A DNA stretch of 26,057 bases from Welwitschia mirabilis (taxonomy: Eukaryota > Gnetophyta > Gnetopsida > Welwitschiales), in assembly GCA_051453625.1 (NCBI GenBank), contig JBOZIK010000001.1, positions 214,916,433 through 214,942,489 of the forward strand, given 5' to 3'. This document shows, one piece after another, positions 1 to 11,079 of this stretch. Numbering within the stretch: position 1 is the stretch's first letter; every line of letters begins with the position of its first letter. Below the pieces are notes generated by a model. It worked only from the letters and a program-made list of their open reading frames with translations. It did no database searches and had not been told where the DNA came from. The position numbers and the translations under genes were made by a program.

Positions 1-647
1 GTTGAACTCTATGATTTCATGAAGTACGTGAAAAAACTTAAAATATGTTAAATAGAATTATAATAGAAAATAGATCTATTAATACAAAATCAAAGATAGA
101 AGGAAAAAGCACAAGGACCTAAAGGGTTATATTGGGATGAAGAAGAAGTAGTCAATTCTATCCCTTTTTGGATAAATTACTATACATTTCACACACCTAA
201 CCCTATAAACCTAATAATATTAGAGACCCCTAATAAGATAAGAAACATAAATGCTACTAATATCCTAACTTTTAAAGGTAGAAAAAACAAAGAACCTATG
301 CTGCATTTGAGTCTTTTTTATTGTTTTACAAAGCTAACTATTTAGAAACCAATTTTGACTTCTTAAGATATTTTCCTTTTTCTTTACAGGAGATGCCCAG
401 TTATGGTTTCATAGATTTCTAAACTACATTTTAAAACTTAAAACTCTATAAGATAAGGAGTTTTGAACAAATACCAACTTGTTCGAGTCATTGAAGATTT
501 AAGAATTAAATCTTGAATGTTAAACAAAAATAGCATGAGAAATTTAATGAGTTCATGGATAGGTATTGTATTTTATTAGCAAGATGTCAAAACCATGGGA
601 TAACCATAAGAGAATGGATGAGATCCATATTAAGAGGTCTTTAGATT
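1..647 (+). pseudogene. Decayed Ty3/gypsy gag (copy A), cut by a gap
   Basis: This is a remnant of a retrotransposon capsid (gag) protein, which would package element RNA in cytoplasmic particles. Readable pieces, spread over shifting frames, include ILTFKGRKNKEPMLHL (about 257-310), LRYFPFSLQGDAQLWFHRF (about 365-421) and a later ILLARCPKPWDNH (about 574-612). The order 'PHL-type entry, LR-FPFSL, W-RF, LL-CP' matches the plant retrotransposon gag domain. Several in-frame stops and at least two frameshifts break it. The same sequence recurs at about 5555-6205 (copy B), so the family assignment rests on two copies. The window edge and the gap truncate both ends, and no start codon can be assigned. 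Confidence 0.75.
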
Positions 648-747
648 NNNNNNNNNNNNNNNNNNNNNNNNNNNNNNNNNNNNNNNNNNNNNNNNNNNNN
701 NNNNNNNNNNNNNNNNNNNNNNNNNNNNNNNNNNNNNNNNNNNNNNN
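648..747. other. Assembly gap, 100 N
   Basis: Exactly 100 N, the conventional placeholder for a gap of unknown size. It separates gag from integrase, so protease, reverse transcriptase and RNase H of this relic are either missing or hidden. Unlike the gaps at 17261 and 20564, its flanks are not duplicates of each other. Confidence 0.99.
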
Positions 748-1510
748 CATCTTAATGGTTGTGAATTATGTGACCAAATGGATAGAAGCCATTTCTATAA
801 TAAAAAATGATGCTAAAAATGTATCTTCTTTTCTTAAATTTAATGTTTGGCTTTCCTAAAATCTTGATTAGTGATTAAGATAGCCATTTTATAGATAATA
901 TCCTTAGGAAACTCCTTCTCTTAAATGGAATTGAGCATAGAATAGTCAATGCTTATCATCCTCAAATTAATGATTAAGCTAAAAAATTCTAATAAGAAAA
1001 TAACGAAAATGCTTCAAAGACTAATCTTCCAAAATAATAAGTCTTAGTCTATTAAACTTTATAAAGTACTTTGAGCTTACTATGCTACTTAGCATAATTC
1101 ACTTGATTTTTCCCCTTATGAATTTATGTATGGTAAAGCTTGTGTTCTTTACATTGATGTGCGCTTTAAGTTATATAAAATAATTCATTAGGTTAATATC
1201 ATGAATTTTGATAATAATCTTCAACATATACTAGTCCAACTTCAATATTTAATGAGAAAGAAAATCATGATGTTCATAGAAAATTCATCTAAAAAGCTCA
1301 AGAAAAATTTAGCATAATAAAATCTTATCCCTAGATCTTTTTAACATGATTAGTTGGTTTTATTGTTTAATACCTAAGTGCATCTTATTCATATATAAAA
1401 AGTGCAACTTAATGGCTTTATTGAGATTTCTAATTTAAACACTCATAAAAGATTTAAAGTAAATGAACAACAATTGAAGTTATATCAATTACCTATAATT
1501 TTTAGTATAC
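748..1510 (+). pseudogene. Decayed Athila-type integrase, core to C-terminus
   Basis: This is the catalytic core and C-terminal part of a gypsy integrase, the enzyme that inserts element cDNA into chromosomes. The frame opens with ILMVVNYVTKWIEAI, followed by ILISD-DSHF holding the second catalytic Asp, then GIEHRIVNAYHPQ and FSPYEFMYGKA (about 1110-1140). It ends with NTHKRFKVNEQQLKLY (about 1437-1484), the conserved tail of Athila/Tat polyproteins (family knowledge). The expected catalytic Glu after YHPQ appears to be Lys, and there are many stops and frameshifts. The zinc-binding N-terminus lies in the gap. This integrase is clearly different from the one at 18740-20060, although the adjacent gag matches the family of copies B and C. 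Confidence 0.8.
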
Positions 1511-1882
1511 GATGGATATGATTAAAGAAATTAACTTAGATGATACTCTTATCCAAGAGGGGAATATTCCCTTTATCATTATCTAAATAGTTTCTTAATT
1601 AGATTCTTTGATTAAGTTATCTCACTATTTGATTATTTACTAACTTGGTTTTGTGTTAGATTTTATATAAGTTTTCATGAAAGTAATTATTTATTTTGTG
1701 TGTTTAAAATGATAAAGATTGGATTTGAACTATTCTCATACATTCTATGAACTTCAATAATTATGGTAACTTCTACTTAAGCACTAGTTATGTCAAATTG
1801 CATGCTAATTCAGAACTTTATACTTAGTCAATTTATTATCTCAAGGATCAATCAATGTTTTAAAAAGGGAATTATAGTCTAT
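1511..1882. other. 3' untranslated region of gypsy copy A
   Basis: No coding pattern was found between the integrase tail and the purine tract. It is AT-rich and is best read as the element's 3' non-coding part. No envelope-like ORF can be recognised. Confidence 0.45.
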
Positions 1883-1932
1883 AATTTTAAAAGAAAAGAA
1901 AATAAAATAAAAATAAAAAAATAAAAATAAAA
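1883..1932 (+). other. A-rich purine tract before LTR (degenerate PPT)
   Basis: A long run of A with scattered G and a few T lies immediately before a TG that aligns with the LTR start at 20347. In LTR elements a purine tract primes plus-strand DNA synthesis. Here the tract is low-complexity and degraded, so position supports the call more than sequence does. Confidence 0.45.
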
Positions 1933-2130
1933 TGTTTAAATAAGTTCCATAATGTCCTACTTCAAACATATCAAGGTAAATTTTTCTAAAAAGGACCTTT
2001 GGAAGTATGATATGATAGCTATGAGAACAACATTAAAGAGTTAGTTAACAATCATATAGTTTTAACTTATGGGTTCCTACTCTTTTGGCAGTGGTTATAG
2101 TCTCCTCATCATGATAAATGATGTTTTTTA
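1933..2130 (+). repeat. Start of gypsy 3' LTR (copy A)
   Basis: It begins with TG after the purine tract and aligns with 20347-20563 and 20664-20878. Shared blocks are TAATGTCCTA near the start, a CCTTTGG-AGT-T-AT--GATAGCT block (here about 1997-2021) and TCTCCTCAT near the end. By eye the LTR-start similarity fades after about 2130. The LTR probably continues, but I cannot place its 3' end. Confidence 0.6.
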
Positions 2131-4560
2131 ATATCTTATTAACTTGATTCCCATAACTTTGGAGTCATAACTCCATAAGCATGTTAGAACATATTAATCA
2201 TTGAATAATATATTAGAAAGTTTCATTGTTTCCTTAGCTAATGATTTTATTTATTTTAGTCCTAACATTGCATTAATAGTTTATGAAAGAATCATTTGAT
2301 ATCACTAAAATCCCTTTTTTCCTATCACATAAAGCTTATTATGATTTAGCAATGAATCATGCATATTTAATATCAAGTAGTTCTATGATGAATACCATTA
2401 AGTCTAATTAGGTTAGTATTTAGGATAAAATAGTTAATCTTCTTTATATACCTTTATGTACATTTGTATTTTTTATCTTCTTAAGTATGTTTACTTGGAT
2501 ATATCAAAGACATTTTTAGATTTTATTCTCATCATGATAGGACATATATATTTTTAGCTTATCATTATATCTAGTTCTTTGACCTTCTTCTGACAATACT
2601 CTTGCTTTCATCTTTGAACATTAGTTTTATCTCCATCTTACTTTTTACCTCATTAAGTGCGCTTTAATTAATCTTTATTTTCATTTTGTGGTTTTGTATT
2701 TTTGCTTTATTTCTACTTCTTATTTTATATCCCTTTATGCTTTTAGCTTAATCCTTTTAATTAGTACATGTAAACTTAATTAAAAATTTAGGACAAATTT
2801 ATCTACTTCATGTGGGAATTTTTGAAATATTGACTTTGATTAAAATAAAATTATATAAGCTAAAGCTATAATTTTACATTTTATTTTTTATATTTCTCAA
2901 TGTTTAACAAAACATAAGATCATTTATACTTAAGTGCCATTTCTGATCTTCTTTCCAAATTGGCCCACTTCTATTCTTTGTCACTTTTGTGATAAAAGGC
3001 TAACAAATGGTTAGTAGAAGGCTATGTTGTAAGGATAATTTGGCTTATTTGCTAGTAATATTAAAATATATTTATAGTTATATTTAATAGGTTTCCAAGA
3101 AAATCGAAAAGAGTTTGAATCTTAACCAAGATGGTCATATGAAACATCAAATTTAAATATTATGAATCCTTTCCTAACATATTCTAATCCTACTAACTTA
3201 TCTAGAGCATTATGAATTCAATTGAGAATGATAGTTGATGATCAAAAGGGCTAAAAATGAAAAATAAAGTATCATTTACCATGTTGTTTAAATAATACTC
3301 AAGAGGATGATAGCCATTTATAAAGCCAAATTACATCTTAAATATGGTTATGGAAGTTGATAGAGTATACCATCAAATTCAACTTCTTTGGAAGATATAT
3401 GGATGTGTCACTTAATCCAAAACCAAACCATGATTAAGTTTAATAAAATGCCCAATCTTAATTAATGTATTTGAGAAGGATGGAAAAAGACTAATTTTGA
3501 TATAAGAAAGCTTCATATGCTTAGGGTAAAGTCAATTATGATTAAAATAAGTAGAGAAAACTTCAAAAGGATTTTCATCGTATTGGTTATTCGGATGACA
3601 TCCTAATATGATTAGCTAGAAAAAAAAGTAGAAATCATAATTTTACAAAATAACAATCATCTACCCTATTGTTTGGATGACATTCAAGTGGATAACACTC
3701 ATCAATTACACTAGAAAGGCACATGGAGATCAGGTAGCCATTAGAAATAAGGATCACTTGTTATCTACCTAGTCATTTGGATGACACTTAGGCAAATGAT
3801 AGGCTTAATAATTGTAAAATAGACTTCATTCATTATGAATATATGATTATCCTTGATCTATTACTACTCCTTGATGATCCTAACTATTAAATCAAAGCTA
3901 TAGATAACCCCTTTTAATCCCTTAATTTTCATCTTTTATGTATCAAAATCATTTGTGATATTGAAGCATTTTGGATAAGGGATACGTCCTAGTTATAAGA
4001 AAGAGAACTTTTTGGTATCAGGTTACGTCTCTTCATCAAGGATATTTTTTCTTTTTATAAAAGGATGTGAAAATTTTGATAAATAAAATGTCCTTTTAAA
4101 ATTCCCTCTTATACTTATCATATGTTATGCTAGAATCAAGTTAATTACATAAGGTTAATTATAATTTCTGATATAGTATATGAGGACTAGCTTATGTAAT
4201 AACAAGTTGGTAGACCTAGTTAGTATTTGCATTTATGCTGGTATCTCATCTTTGCATTTTTCATTTATTTATTGCATCATTGAATTTTCATTAATTTATT
4301 ATTCTGAAGTTAGAATAGAAAATCATTTTGGTTATTCTCTTTTTAATTAAAGTAATCTTCAAAATATACTTTTGAACTTTTCTCTAGAGTACAACATTTA
4401 GGTTAACTCCCATATACTCATGTGTTTTGTATGAATTTTATTAAGATTTGTAGCTATTAAAGATAAAATATTCATTAGAGGAAAGTACTAGATTGATTAC
4501 ATGATTTGAATTTTAATAATGCTACTAACTATTTTTAAAACATTGTTAATAATTTAGAAA
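2131..4560. other. AT-rich non-coding stretch, probable LTR body or repeat remnants
   Basis: I see no open or decayed protein frame on either strand. If the LTR that starts at 1933 is the same one that feeds the promoter-like site near 4772, this stretch is its U3 body, shared between copy A (as 3' LTR) and copy B (as 5' LTR). That is inference, because no second copy of the middle part is present for comparison. The GGATGAC motif cluster is listed separately. Confidence 0.35.
3585..3795. repeat. Cluster of TCATCTGGATGAC-type palindromic motifs
   Basis: Three decayed copies occur within 210 bp: CGGATGACAT near 3591, TTTGGATGACATT near 3671 and GTCATTTGGATGACAC near 3764. All fit a perfect palindrome GTCGTCCGGACGAC after C-to-T decay. 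The same motif recurs at 13385-13510, 13950-13985 and 14995, which suggests a shared LTR family. Confidence 0.5.
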
Positions 4561-5459
4561 AGAATGTATATTATGATATGTTTCTAATAAAGAATATGAT
4601 AAATTATTAGCCAATATTATGAAATCATTATAATATATATATAAAGTTATTATAAGCTATATTTGTAATGTAGTTTAGTTAAGAGAGAGATGTGCTACGA
4701 AAAGGGAAGTGGTTATAATAACTAAATAAGTTGTAATAAGAAAGGAGTAACAAACTTTATTATACTACACTTATAAATAATCACATAGAAAAAGGTAGAA
4801 GGATCTTTTTTTGGAGTCTTAAAGAGAAGCTAAAAAGCACATTAAGTGATATCCAGTGCCTATTAAGAAAACACAGGGGGGAGTTAATCTATAAACTTTC
4901 TTGTCAAGTAATATAAGCTATGTTATTCTGGAAAAAATCTTGTATTGCTAAAGTATGTGATTCAGAAAAACTTGCATGCTATTTTTCTCTTTCTCTTAAT
5001 ATTGATAATAGCTAGAGTTAATATTAAGATAATACACTAGTTAGAAATAATGGATGCATGCAATCTAGCTATGTTTCTTCTATTTTAGTTCTTTGATTTT
5101 CCCCACATTCTATAAACTATTATCTTTAAGTAGGATCCTATTAGAATACTATTTTATCAAGAATAGTTATTCTTGACAAAGTTTGTATCCTAATTTAAAA
5201 TCTTTATTATGAGTCAAAAGCAGAAAGAAAGAAGTTTTCTTATAAAAATTCTATTTATTTAAGTCTGAACATAATTATGGTAGTTTAAGCTATATGATTT
5301 TTCTAGTTAATATTTTATTTTTTTAAGCATTTCATTAAATGTAGTTAACTATTTTATAGCCTTTTTAGATATATTTTAGACTTGTCATTTTGATACAAGA
5401 AGGAGTACACTTCTAGCCTTTTATTAGAAATAATAAAGGCCTTTTTAAAGAAAGATAAC
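4561..5459 (+). other. Probable LTR promoter end and leader of gypsy copy B
   Basis: Non-coding DNA just upstream of gag copy B. It includes a TATA-like box at 4772 and a G-rich run (GGGGGG) near 4875. No convincing tRNA primer-binding site survives. A 5' LTR end and leader is the natural reading of its position before gag, but no LTR end could be fixed. Confidence 0.35.
4772..4779 (+). promoter_or_regulatory. TATA-like box
   Basis: TATAAATA stands upstream of gag copy B and is followed by a C-containing CACATAG stretch that could hold a start site about 30 bp on. In such AT-rich DNA a chance match is easy, so the call depends on position alone. Confidence 0.3.
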
Positions 5460-6700
5460 CATGGATGATGAAGGGACGTAAAAGGGTGATATGTCCAAAA
5501 CCCTAAGATATACAAGTTAGATAAAGAAATGGGTGATGTAATAGTAATAAAGGCTAAATCCTATGATTTCATAGAGGACATGAAAATACTTAAAAGGGAT
5601 CAAATAAAATTATAATAAAAGATAGATGTATTAATACAAAATCAAAGATAGAAAGAAAAAGCATAAGGACTTAAAGGATTATATTGGAGTGAAGAAGAAG
5701 TAGTCGATTCTACCCTCTTATGTAATAATTACTATACAACTCAAATACCTAACCCTATAGATAATAAAAACATCTAATAAGATAAGAAACATAAATACTA
5801 TTAATATCTCAACTTTTAAAGGTAGAAAAATTGAAGAATATATGCTACATTTAAGTCTTTTTGATTCTTTTTGTGAAGCTAAATACTTAAAAAGGAATTC
5901 CAATTTCTTAAGATATTTTCCTTTTTCTTTAAAGGGAGATGCCTAGTTATGGCTTCATAGGTTTTTTGATTATACTTTTAAAATGTGAAACTCTATAATA
6001 CAAGCATTTTTTAATAATTAATAACCTATTCTAGTCATTGAAGATTTAAGGAATTAAATCCTAAATGTTAAACAAAAAGATTATGAGAAATCTAATGAGT
6101 TCATGAATAGGTATTAGATTTTATTAGCAAATGTCCAAATCATGGTATAACCCTAAGAGAATGAATAAGAGCCTTATTAAGAGGTCCTCAAAGTGATTCT
6201 TTGGATAAACTAAACATTCTTTAGGGGAGTAGCATCAAGAATGATAGCACTTAAGAAATTAAAATTAGTATAGACAAATTATGTAAGATGAGTTAAGGAT
6301 AGTTTCATAATGAGGAGAAAGAAAAAAGGAAATTTAACAAAGTTATAATAGAAAAATAAATAAAGACTAAGTGTTCTAGCATATTAGAAGGAACTAATAA
6401 AAGAATAAAGGCTCTAATAAACAAGATTAATAGATTAAAACAAGAAGAAGAAGAAGTAGAAACTATGAATACAATAATGAGAAGGACCACAATCCCATAG
6501 AATATCCCTAGATGGTAGGTTTTATGGAATGTTTAAATATTAATAAAATCAATTATAATCCCAATAATAATACTCCTTAGATTAATAAAAAGTCATATTC
6601 TAATCATACTAGGAATGGGAAGGTAAGAAAAAGACATTAATGCAGAGATTTATGTAATCAAAGAAGTATGATTACTTTAAGAATTAGAGAAATAGAAAAG
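5460..6700 (+). pseudogene. Decayed Ty3/gypsy gag (copy B)
   Basis: This is a second copy of the gag at 1-647, and it runs further. A candidate start ATGGATGATGAAGG lies at 5460. Readable parts are LRYFPFSLKGDAQLW (about 5911-5955), EFMNRY (about 6097), LEGTNKRIKALINKINRLK (about 6382-6438) followed by an EEEEVE run, and YNPNNNTP near 6553. The last resembles the Asn/Pro-rich linker of Athila/Tat gag (family knowledge). Stops and frameshifts are frequent. The tail from about 6560 aligns with 15841 onward of copy C. Its product would be the element's capsid protein if intact. Confidence 0.7.
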
Positions 6701-7247
6701 GAGAGTCTAGTTACCATTAACAACCAGATAAAGAAAAAAATGTAGAGAACCTTTCATATTTGCATAAATTCAACCACATCTGATAGAGTAGGAAGAAGCC
6801 ATTCTTTACTTCCTAGGAGAGAGAAAGAAACCAAGGAAAATGAAAGTATGCCAAAAATTAGTTTTTTTAAAAGGAAAATGGATGATCCTTTACCATTCCC
6901 ACTGAGGAGTAAAATAATCAAAATTATTTCTAGAAAGGGAGAGAAAGATGTAAAATACCTTATTAGAGCTCTAGAAGATATTTTAGATACTTTATCTTTA
7001 GTGAAAATTTGAAATACATTTTCTTATATTGAAAGAAAATGAAGTTGTATAAGATAAAACCAATGAGAAACAATTAGTAAAAGAACCAACTAAAAATGTT
7101 TAGGTATCTTAGGCATCTACTCAAGCCTTATAAGAAAATCAAATTAAGAAAGATAGTGATCCTAGAATACTAGTTATGACTATAATTGCTAATAGTACCT
7201 ATAAAATATAAGCTTTAGTAGACCTAGGAGTAAGTATTAATGTTGTA
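6701..7247 (+). pseudogene. gag-protease linker and truncated aspartic protease (copy B)
   Basis: This continues copy B. The linker reads MDDPLPFPLRSKIIKI then KGEKDVKYLIRALED (about 6880-6977), matching 16180-16283 in copy C. Protease begins at ALVDLGVSINVV (about 7211-7246), which carries the catalytic DLG signature of retrotransposon aspartic proteases. The frame then stops being gypsy at about 7247, where sequence shared with 12690 begins. Reverse transcriptase, RNase H and integrase are absent from this copy. Confidence 0.7.
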
Positions 7248-7877
7248 GTGCATATTTATGCAAACATTATGTCCTCAAATAGATCCTGCGAATTACAAGT
7301 GTGTATATATATAGAGATTTTACATAACATAACATACTAGTATAGGTAGAAGTAACCTAGATATTGTATTCTCATTAAATTCACAAGCGAGAAGAAAGAG
7401 AATTAATTTTAAAAATGAAACACTATGCATCCTTAAAGTAGAACAAAATAACAATGTAGAAATAACAATACAATTAAATACATCATGCAAATGAAATGCA
7501 ATACTAGAATAAATGTAACTTTTGTCCAATTACTAAAATAACCTATCATGCAAATCATCCCTGTATAATCTAGATCAATTAAGAAAAGCTACCACTAGAT
7601 CAAGACCAGCCTAAGCTATTATGTACATCGAATGGAATATGAAAATAATGTAAAGTTAATTTAGAAAAGAAAATCCAATGCATCTAAATTAACAATGTTA
7701 ACCTTGACAAGGTTTTCATCATGATCTATATAATCAAAGATACTATCATGGAATCATAAGAAACATAAACCATAAGTATATGCACAAAATAAAATATATG
7801 AAAGAAAAATAGAGTTTTGATTAAAAGAAAATCAACATGCATGTCACAAAATAACAACATCTTAATGAAGGATAGAT
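7248..7877 (-). repeat. Internal 5' region of the copia-like tandem element (R')
   Basis: From GTGCATATTTATG onward this matches 12690-13085 in the same orientation. Shared landmarks are the TAGAAG/AGTGACCTA block (7350 versus 12768) and the ACCTTGA...TCATAATCTATAT...AACATAAACTATGAG block (about 7700-7772 versus 12963-13040). It lies just inside the probable primer-binding site at 7878-7889, as expected of a leader read on the minus strand. No protein frame is visible. Its left edge is an abrupt junction with gypsy protease. Confidence 0.55.
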
Positions 7878-7889
7878 AGCCTAATACTA
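7878..7889 (-). promoter_or_regulatory. Decayed initiator-Met tRNA primer-binding site
   Basis: On the minus strand this reads TAGTATTAGGCT. It differs from the copia primer-binding site TGGTATCAGAGC mainly by G-to-A and C-to-T changes and one lost base. It lies directly inside the end of LTR1, where minus-strand cDNA priming is expected. The short length and decay keep confidence moderate. Confidence 0.45.
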
Positions 7890-9170
7890 AGGAAGACGTT
7901 TTAGGATCTAGAATCTTGGGGGAAGGGGTTGAATAAGATTTAAAAATAATTGAATAAATTTATAAAAATATATTTACTTAAAATAAACACTAAAATACTT
8001 GTGAAAATAAAGCTAAAACTATTCTAAAAAATAAAGAATAAAAATACCAATGAGGATGAACACAAGATTTATAGTGATTCAGAAAATCCCCTACTCCACT
8101 CTCGATGATCAGCTTCTACTCAAGCCTGATTTAGATATTTATTAATCTCTTTTTAATATTCTAGATTCAATTATAAACTTTACAATTAGACTTCTTTGAG
8201 GCTCAGTCTTGATCTTTAGCAAGAATGCAAAGCAATGATAACGGTGTGTCCAAATGCATAGTTTCATCATATATCTAGCTAAAGAATAGTATTGCTACAC
8301 TACTTAAGAAGATGATACAGTCCATAATAATATAGTACAACTAACTTAATCAAGTACACAATGATAACAATAGCTTTTGATTCATCTTTAGTTAGGTAAA
8401 AAATATATCAATGATTACAATAATGATTCATAATGATTCAAAAATGGTATAGTGATTTTAACTCTTAAAAAATATGTAGAAGTATTTTAGGATTTTTACA
8501 AATAAAAAGACATTACAATAGACAAAAAATGATTTTATAATAATTAGAAAAATCTTGTTTCCACCATGACTGGTTGAATCCTTGAAATTTAGTCAATTCC
8601 ATCAAATGCCATCACTAAAGTTAATTATCCTTATAGTATTTTGATTGACCCTTGTTTCTAATGGCTCCATATCCTACTGGACCCTTTAGATCTAGTTAAC
8701 CATAAGTCTAGTTACTTGCATATTCATTTAATTAACTCCTTGTTTAGGAAAAATTGCAACATTATTTTTTATTTCAGGTCTTGTTGACCTCACAAATGTC
8801 TAATTGATCCCTTACTGACAAAAAATGAAAATAGTTTACTCTAGGTCTAATCGATCCCTTAGGAATCTAGTTGACTCATTGACAATTGGCTATGAAATTT
8901 TAGATGCTTAGGTTTGGACAACCCATTTGCAATCTATTCAACCCCTTCAAATTTAGTTCATTTTAGTTTAAGCTTTAGATGTGATCAACCATTTTGAAAT
9001 TAGATCAACCCAATAGGAGAGTATAAAAACTAATAGGTTTAGATTCAAATTGTAACAAATTATTTTAGCTTCTAACCTACAATGATTAATATTTTTTATC
9101 CAAGATATAACATGTTTTTCTAAATAGAAAACATTAATTTGATATCAAATTAGTAAATATTAACTCAACA
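7890..9170 (-). repeat. Copia/SIRE-like LTR 1
   Basis: Read on the minus strand, it starts TGTTGAGTTA at 9170, next to a purine tract, and ends near the primer-binding site. It is homologous to LTR2 (10165-11758). Shared landmarks are GGGGGAAGGGGTTGAATA (7917) with GGAGGGGGTGAATAGG (10205), AATCCCCTACTCC (8084 and 10395), TATTCTAGATTCA (8156 and 10466) and TTTCTATNTAGAAAA near the start. The G-rich 'ggggtgaatagg' end is familiar from copia LTRs of many plants. It carries a cluster of GTTGACC-type motifs. No coding content. Confidence 0.7.
8560..9010. repeat. Cluster of GGTCGACC-type near-palindromes in LTR1
   Basis: The phrase 'tctaGTTGACCC' and variants recur about every 30-60 bp, for example GATTGACCC (8642), GTTGACCTC (8782), ATTGATCCC (8804), ATCGATCCC (8851), GTTGACTC (8870) and GATCAACCC (9003). 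All reduce to a GGTCGACC core after C/T decay. The equivalent part of LTR2 has the same array. Confidence 0.65.
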
Positions 9171-9184
9171 ATCTCCTCTTTTAA
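9171..9184 (-). other. Polypurine tract of LTR1
   Basis: The minus strand reads AATGTTAAAAGAGGAGAT and then TGTTGAG, the usual copia arrangement of purine tract directly before LTR TG. The equivalent at 11759-11772 is AAGGAGGGATAT then TGTTAAC. Confidence 0.6.
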
Positions 9185-10164
9185 CATTAATAACAAACTT
9201 ATACTTAGTTAAAAATATTAATTTTGGAAAAGCTACCCCTCAAATAATGCCCATTAAATTTTCAAAGTGATATTAAATATTTATATCAATTGAAACATTT
9301 TTGGAGATATTTCTACTTCAGCCATAATTAAAACAATTTGTAGAATAGTCTATGAGGCATGTAAAATCCAAAATATATGTGATAAAATCATTTTAATTAA
9401 GAATTATTTAATAGCCATAAGATATAAAAATCATATTTCATGATTAATTAAAATACACCAAAATGTTTGATAGAAATAATGATAAAATGTATTTCTATTA
9501 TTAAATATTAAGCATCACAACAAAAAAGTGTTTATCAAGAGCATTACAACTAAATAAAGTTGAACAAATAACTAACTATTTCTCCCTCTTTTGACATAAA
9601 TGATAAAGAATAGAAGAAAAACAAGCATGAAAATACAAGAAAAGACAAAACAAAGAAATAAGATTAGTTAGTTTCCTTAGCTTTCTCCTTTAAGTCTTCT
9701 TTAGAATCTTCTTTTTCTTTTTCTTCCTATTCTTTCTCTTCTTTAGCAGCCTTCCACATTGAACTTCTAGCTTTCTTTGAAGTATCAACAATCTCATACC
9801 TAGTTATAATTAAAGCTTCTTTCATGTGCCTAGTACAAGATTTCTTAGAACCTATAAAGATATGCATGCAAGATAATGTTACACATCCAATGGCTGATAT
9901 AGTGTTGAGAGTTTCTAGCTTTAATTGCAACTAGACTCTATATTAATAACAAATGTTGGTAATCAAAACTGAGTATAGGAGAGTCCTAGTCCTATGATAC
10001 TCTAACTAAGACACCATATTTTTTAACATTAGGGAAGGAGCATTAATAAATTTCTTAGTTTCTATCAAATATATCAAATATTACCTATAGTTGGAGGGCT
10101 TATCATGATGACCTATTAAAGGCAAGAAATTTTAGATAAACACTAAATGCAAAAATTTATATTT
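9185..10164 (-). repeat. Short internal region between the two LTRs
   Basis: On the minus strand this should be the full internal part between LTR2 (as 5' LTR) and LTR1 (as 3' LTR), yet it is only about 1 kb. It holds a small acidic ORF (9727-9930) and a remnant of the R leader (9920-10150, with ACCTATTAAAGGCAAG matching ACCTGTTGAAGGCCA at 12797). There is no trace of protease, integrase or reverse transcriptase. A non-autonomous or internally deleted element is the simplest reading. Confidence 0.55.
9660..9930 (-). pseudogene. Acidic ORF fragment of the copia-like element, copy 1
   Basis: Read on the minus strand, an open frame of 67 codons from ATG at 9930 is followed after one stop by a Glu/Lys-rich tail. 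It contains TLSCMHIF, then RHMKEALIITRYE and a KAAKEEKE tail. The same order is seen at 12405-12638 (RHIKEILIIDRYN, then an acidic run), so it is a real retroelement-encoded segment, not a chance ORF. The function is not recognised. It could be the C-terminal end of a gag-like or accessory protein ahead of the purine tract. It is probably not functional. Confidence 0.45.
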
Positions 10165-10496
10165 TTGGGAAAGGAGAGAAGTCATAGGATTAAGAACCCT
10201 AGAGGGAGGGGGTGAATAGGTTTCTTAAAAAATTTAACAAATATTATAAAATAAATCAATCTAAAATATTACTTGCATACAAAAATAAACTATTCTAAAA
10301 AGTACACGATATGATAAAATACTAAAAGTAAAAATTGAAAAATAAAAGCACAAACTTTACTTTTATGCAAGCCATATTTATAATGGTTCGAGGAATCCCC
10401 TACTCCGCTCTTAACAATTACCTTATTTCCAAGCTAGATCTCGGATTTTTATTACTCTACTATATATTCTAGATTCACTTGTAACCTTTACAAATG

Positions 10497-10668
10497 AACT
10501 TTTCCAAGCTAAGTCTTAACCTTTAGGATAGACTTTTTAAGGCTAGTTTTAACCTTTAGTATGAATCTTTCAAGGCTTAATCTCAACCTTTAGCATAGAC
10601 TTTTCAAGGCTTAGTCTCAACTTTTAGAATGGATTTTTCAAGGCTTAGTCTCAACCTTTAGAAAATAG
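10497..10668. repeat. Five tandem ~34-bp units inside LTR2
   Basis: Five imperfect units share the consensus core TTTCAAGGCTTAGTCTCAAC followed by CTTTAG and a variable end. They start near 10497, 10532, 10564, 10599 and 10633. LTR1 has a single counterpart (TTTGAGGCTCAGTCTTGATC at about 8195-8214), so the amplification happened after the two LTRs separated or was lost from one. Confidence 0.8.
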
Positions 10669-11079
10669 GGTAGTAATATAATAATGCCTCAAAAGCATTG
10701 ATATCATTTGTTTTAAAATCAGTACATTTGATGGAGCTCTACTCATATAGAAGTACAATCAATAAAGCTCTAGATTTGACCTTGAATGTAGAGAGTATGC
10801 CAATGTTAGATCTCTTTTAGTCAGAAATGTTGATGTCAAGATGCAACAGTGATAATCACATAAATCCAATACTTGATACTTTAGATCCAATAGATTTAAC
10901 CAGATCAGTGTAGTTCCAAAAACGATTCTTTTGTCATATAGGGATTACTATTTATAATGAAAGGCATTTAGGATTTATTACATTTGAATTGTACCTCAAA
11001 CAACTATAAACAGCTAGAAAAGAGCTATCTAACAACCACATAATGGATACATAACATTTAGAAAAATTTCATTTCCACT

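Noticed and set aside
553-859. ORFs running through the N gap on both strands
   Set aside because: The N run carries no stops, so these frames are artificial. The plus-strand one also joins gag to integrase across unknown sequence.
4850-4885. Primer-binding site and G-run as a tRNA-Asp type gypsy PBS
   Set aside because: Only about 7 of 18 bases match the usual plant gypsy site, with several more needing transitions. This is too weak to call.
5718-7529. Minus-strand ORFs of 61-69 codons at 5718, 6305 and 7320
   Set aside because: They lie opposite recognisable gypsy gag or the copia-like leader and show only low-complexity hydrophobic text, as expected of AT-rich antisense shadows.
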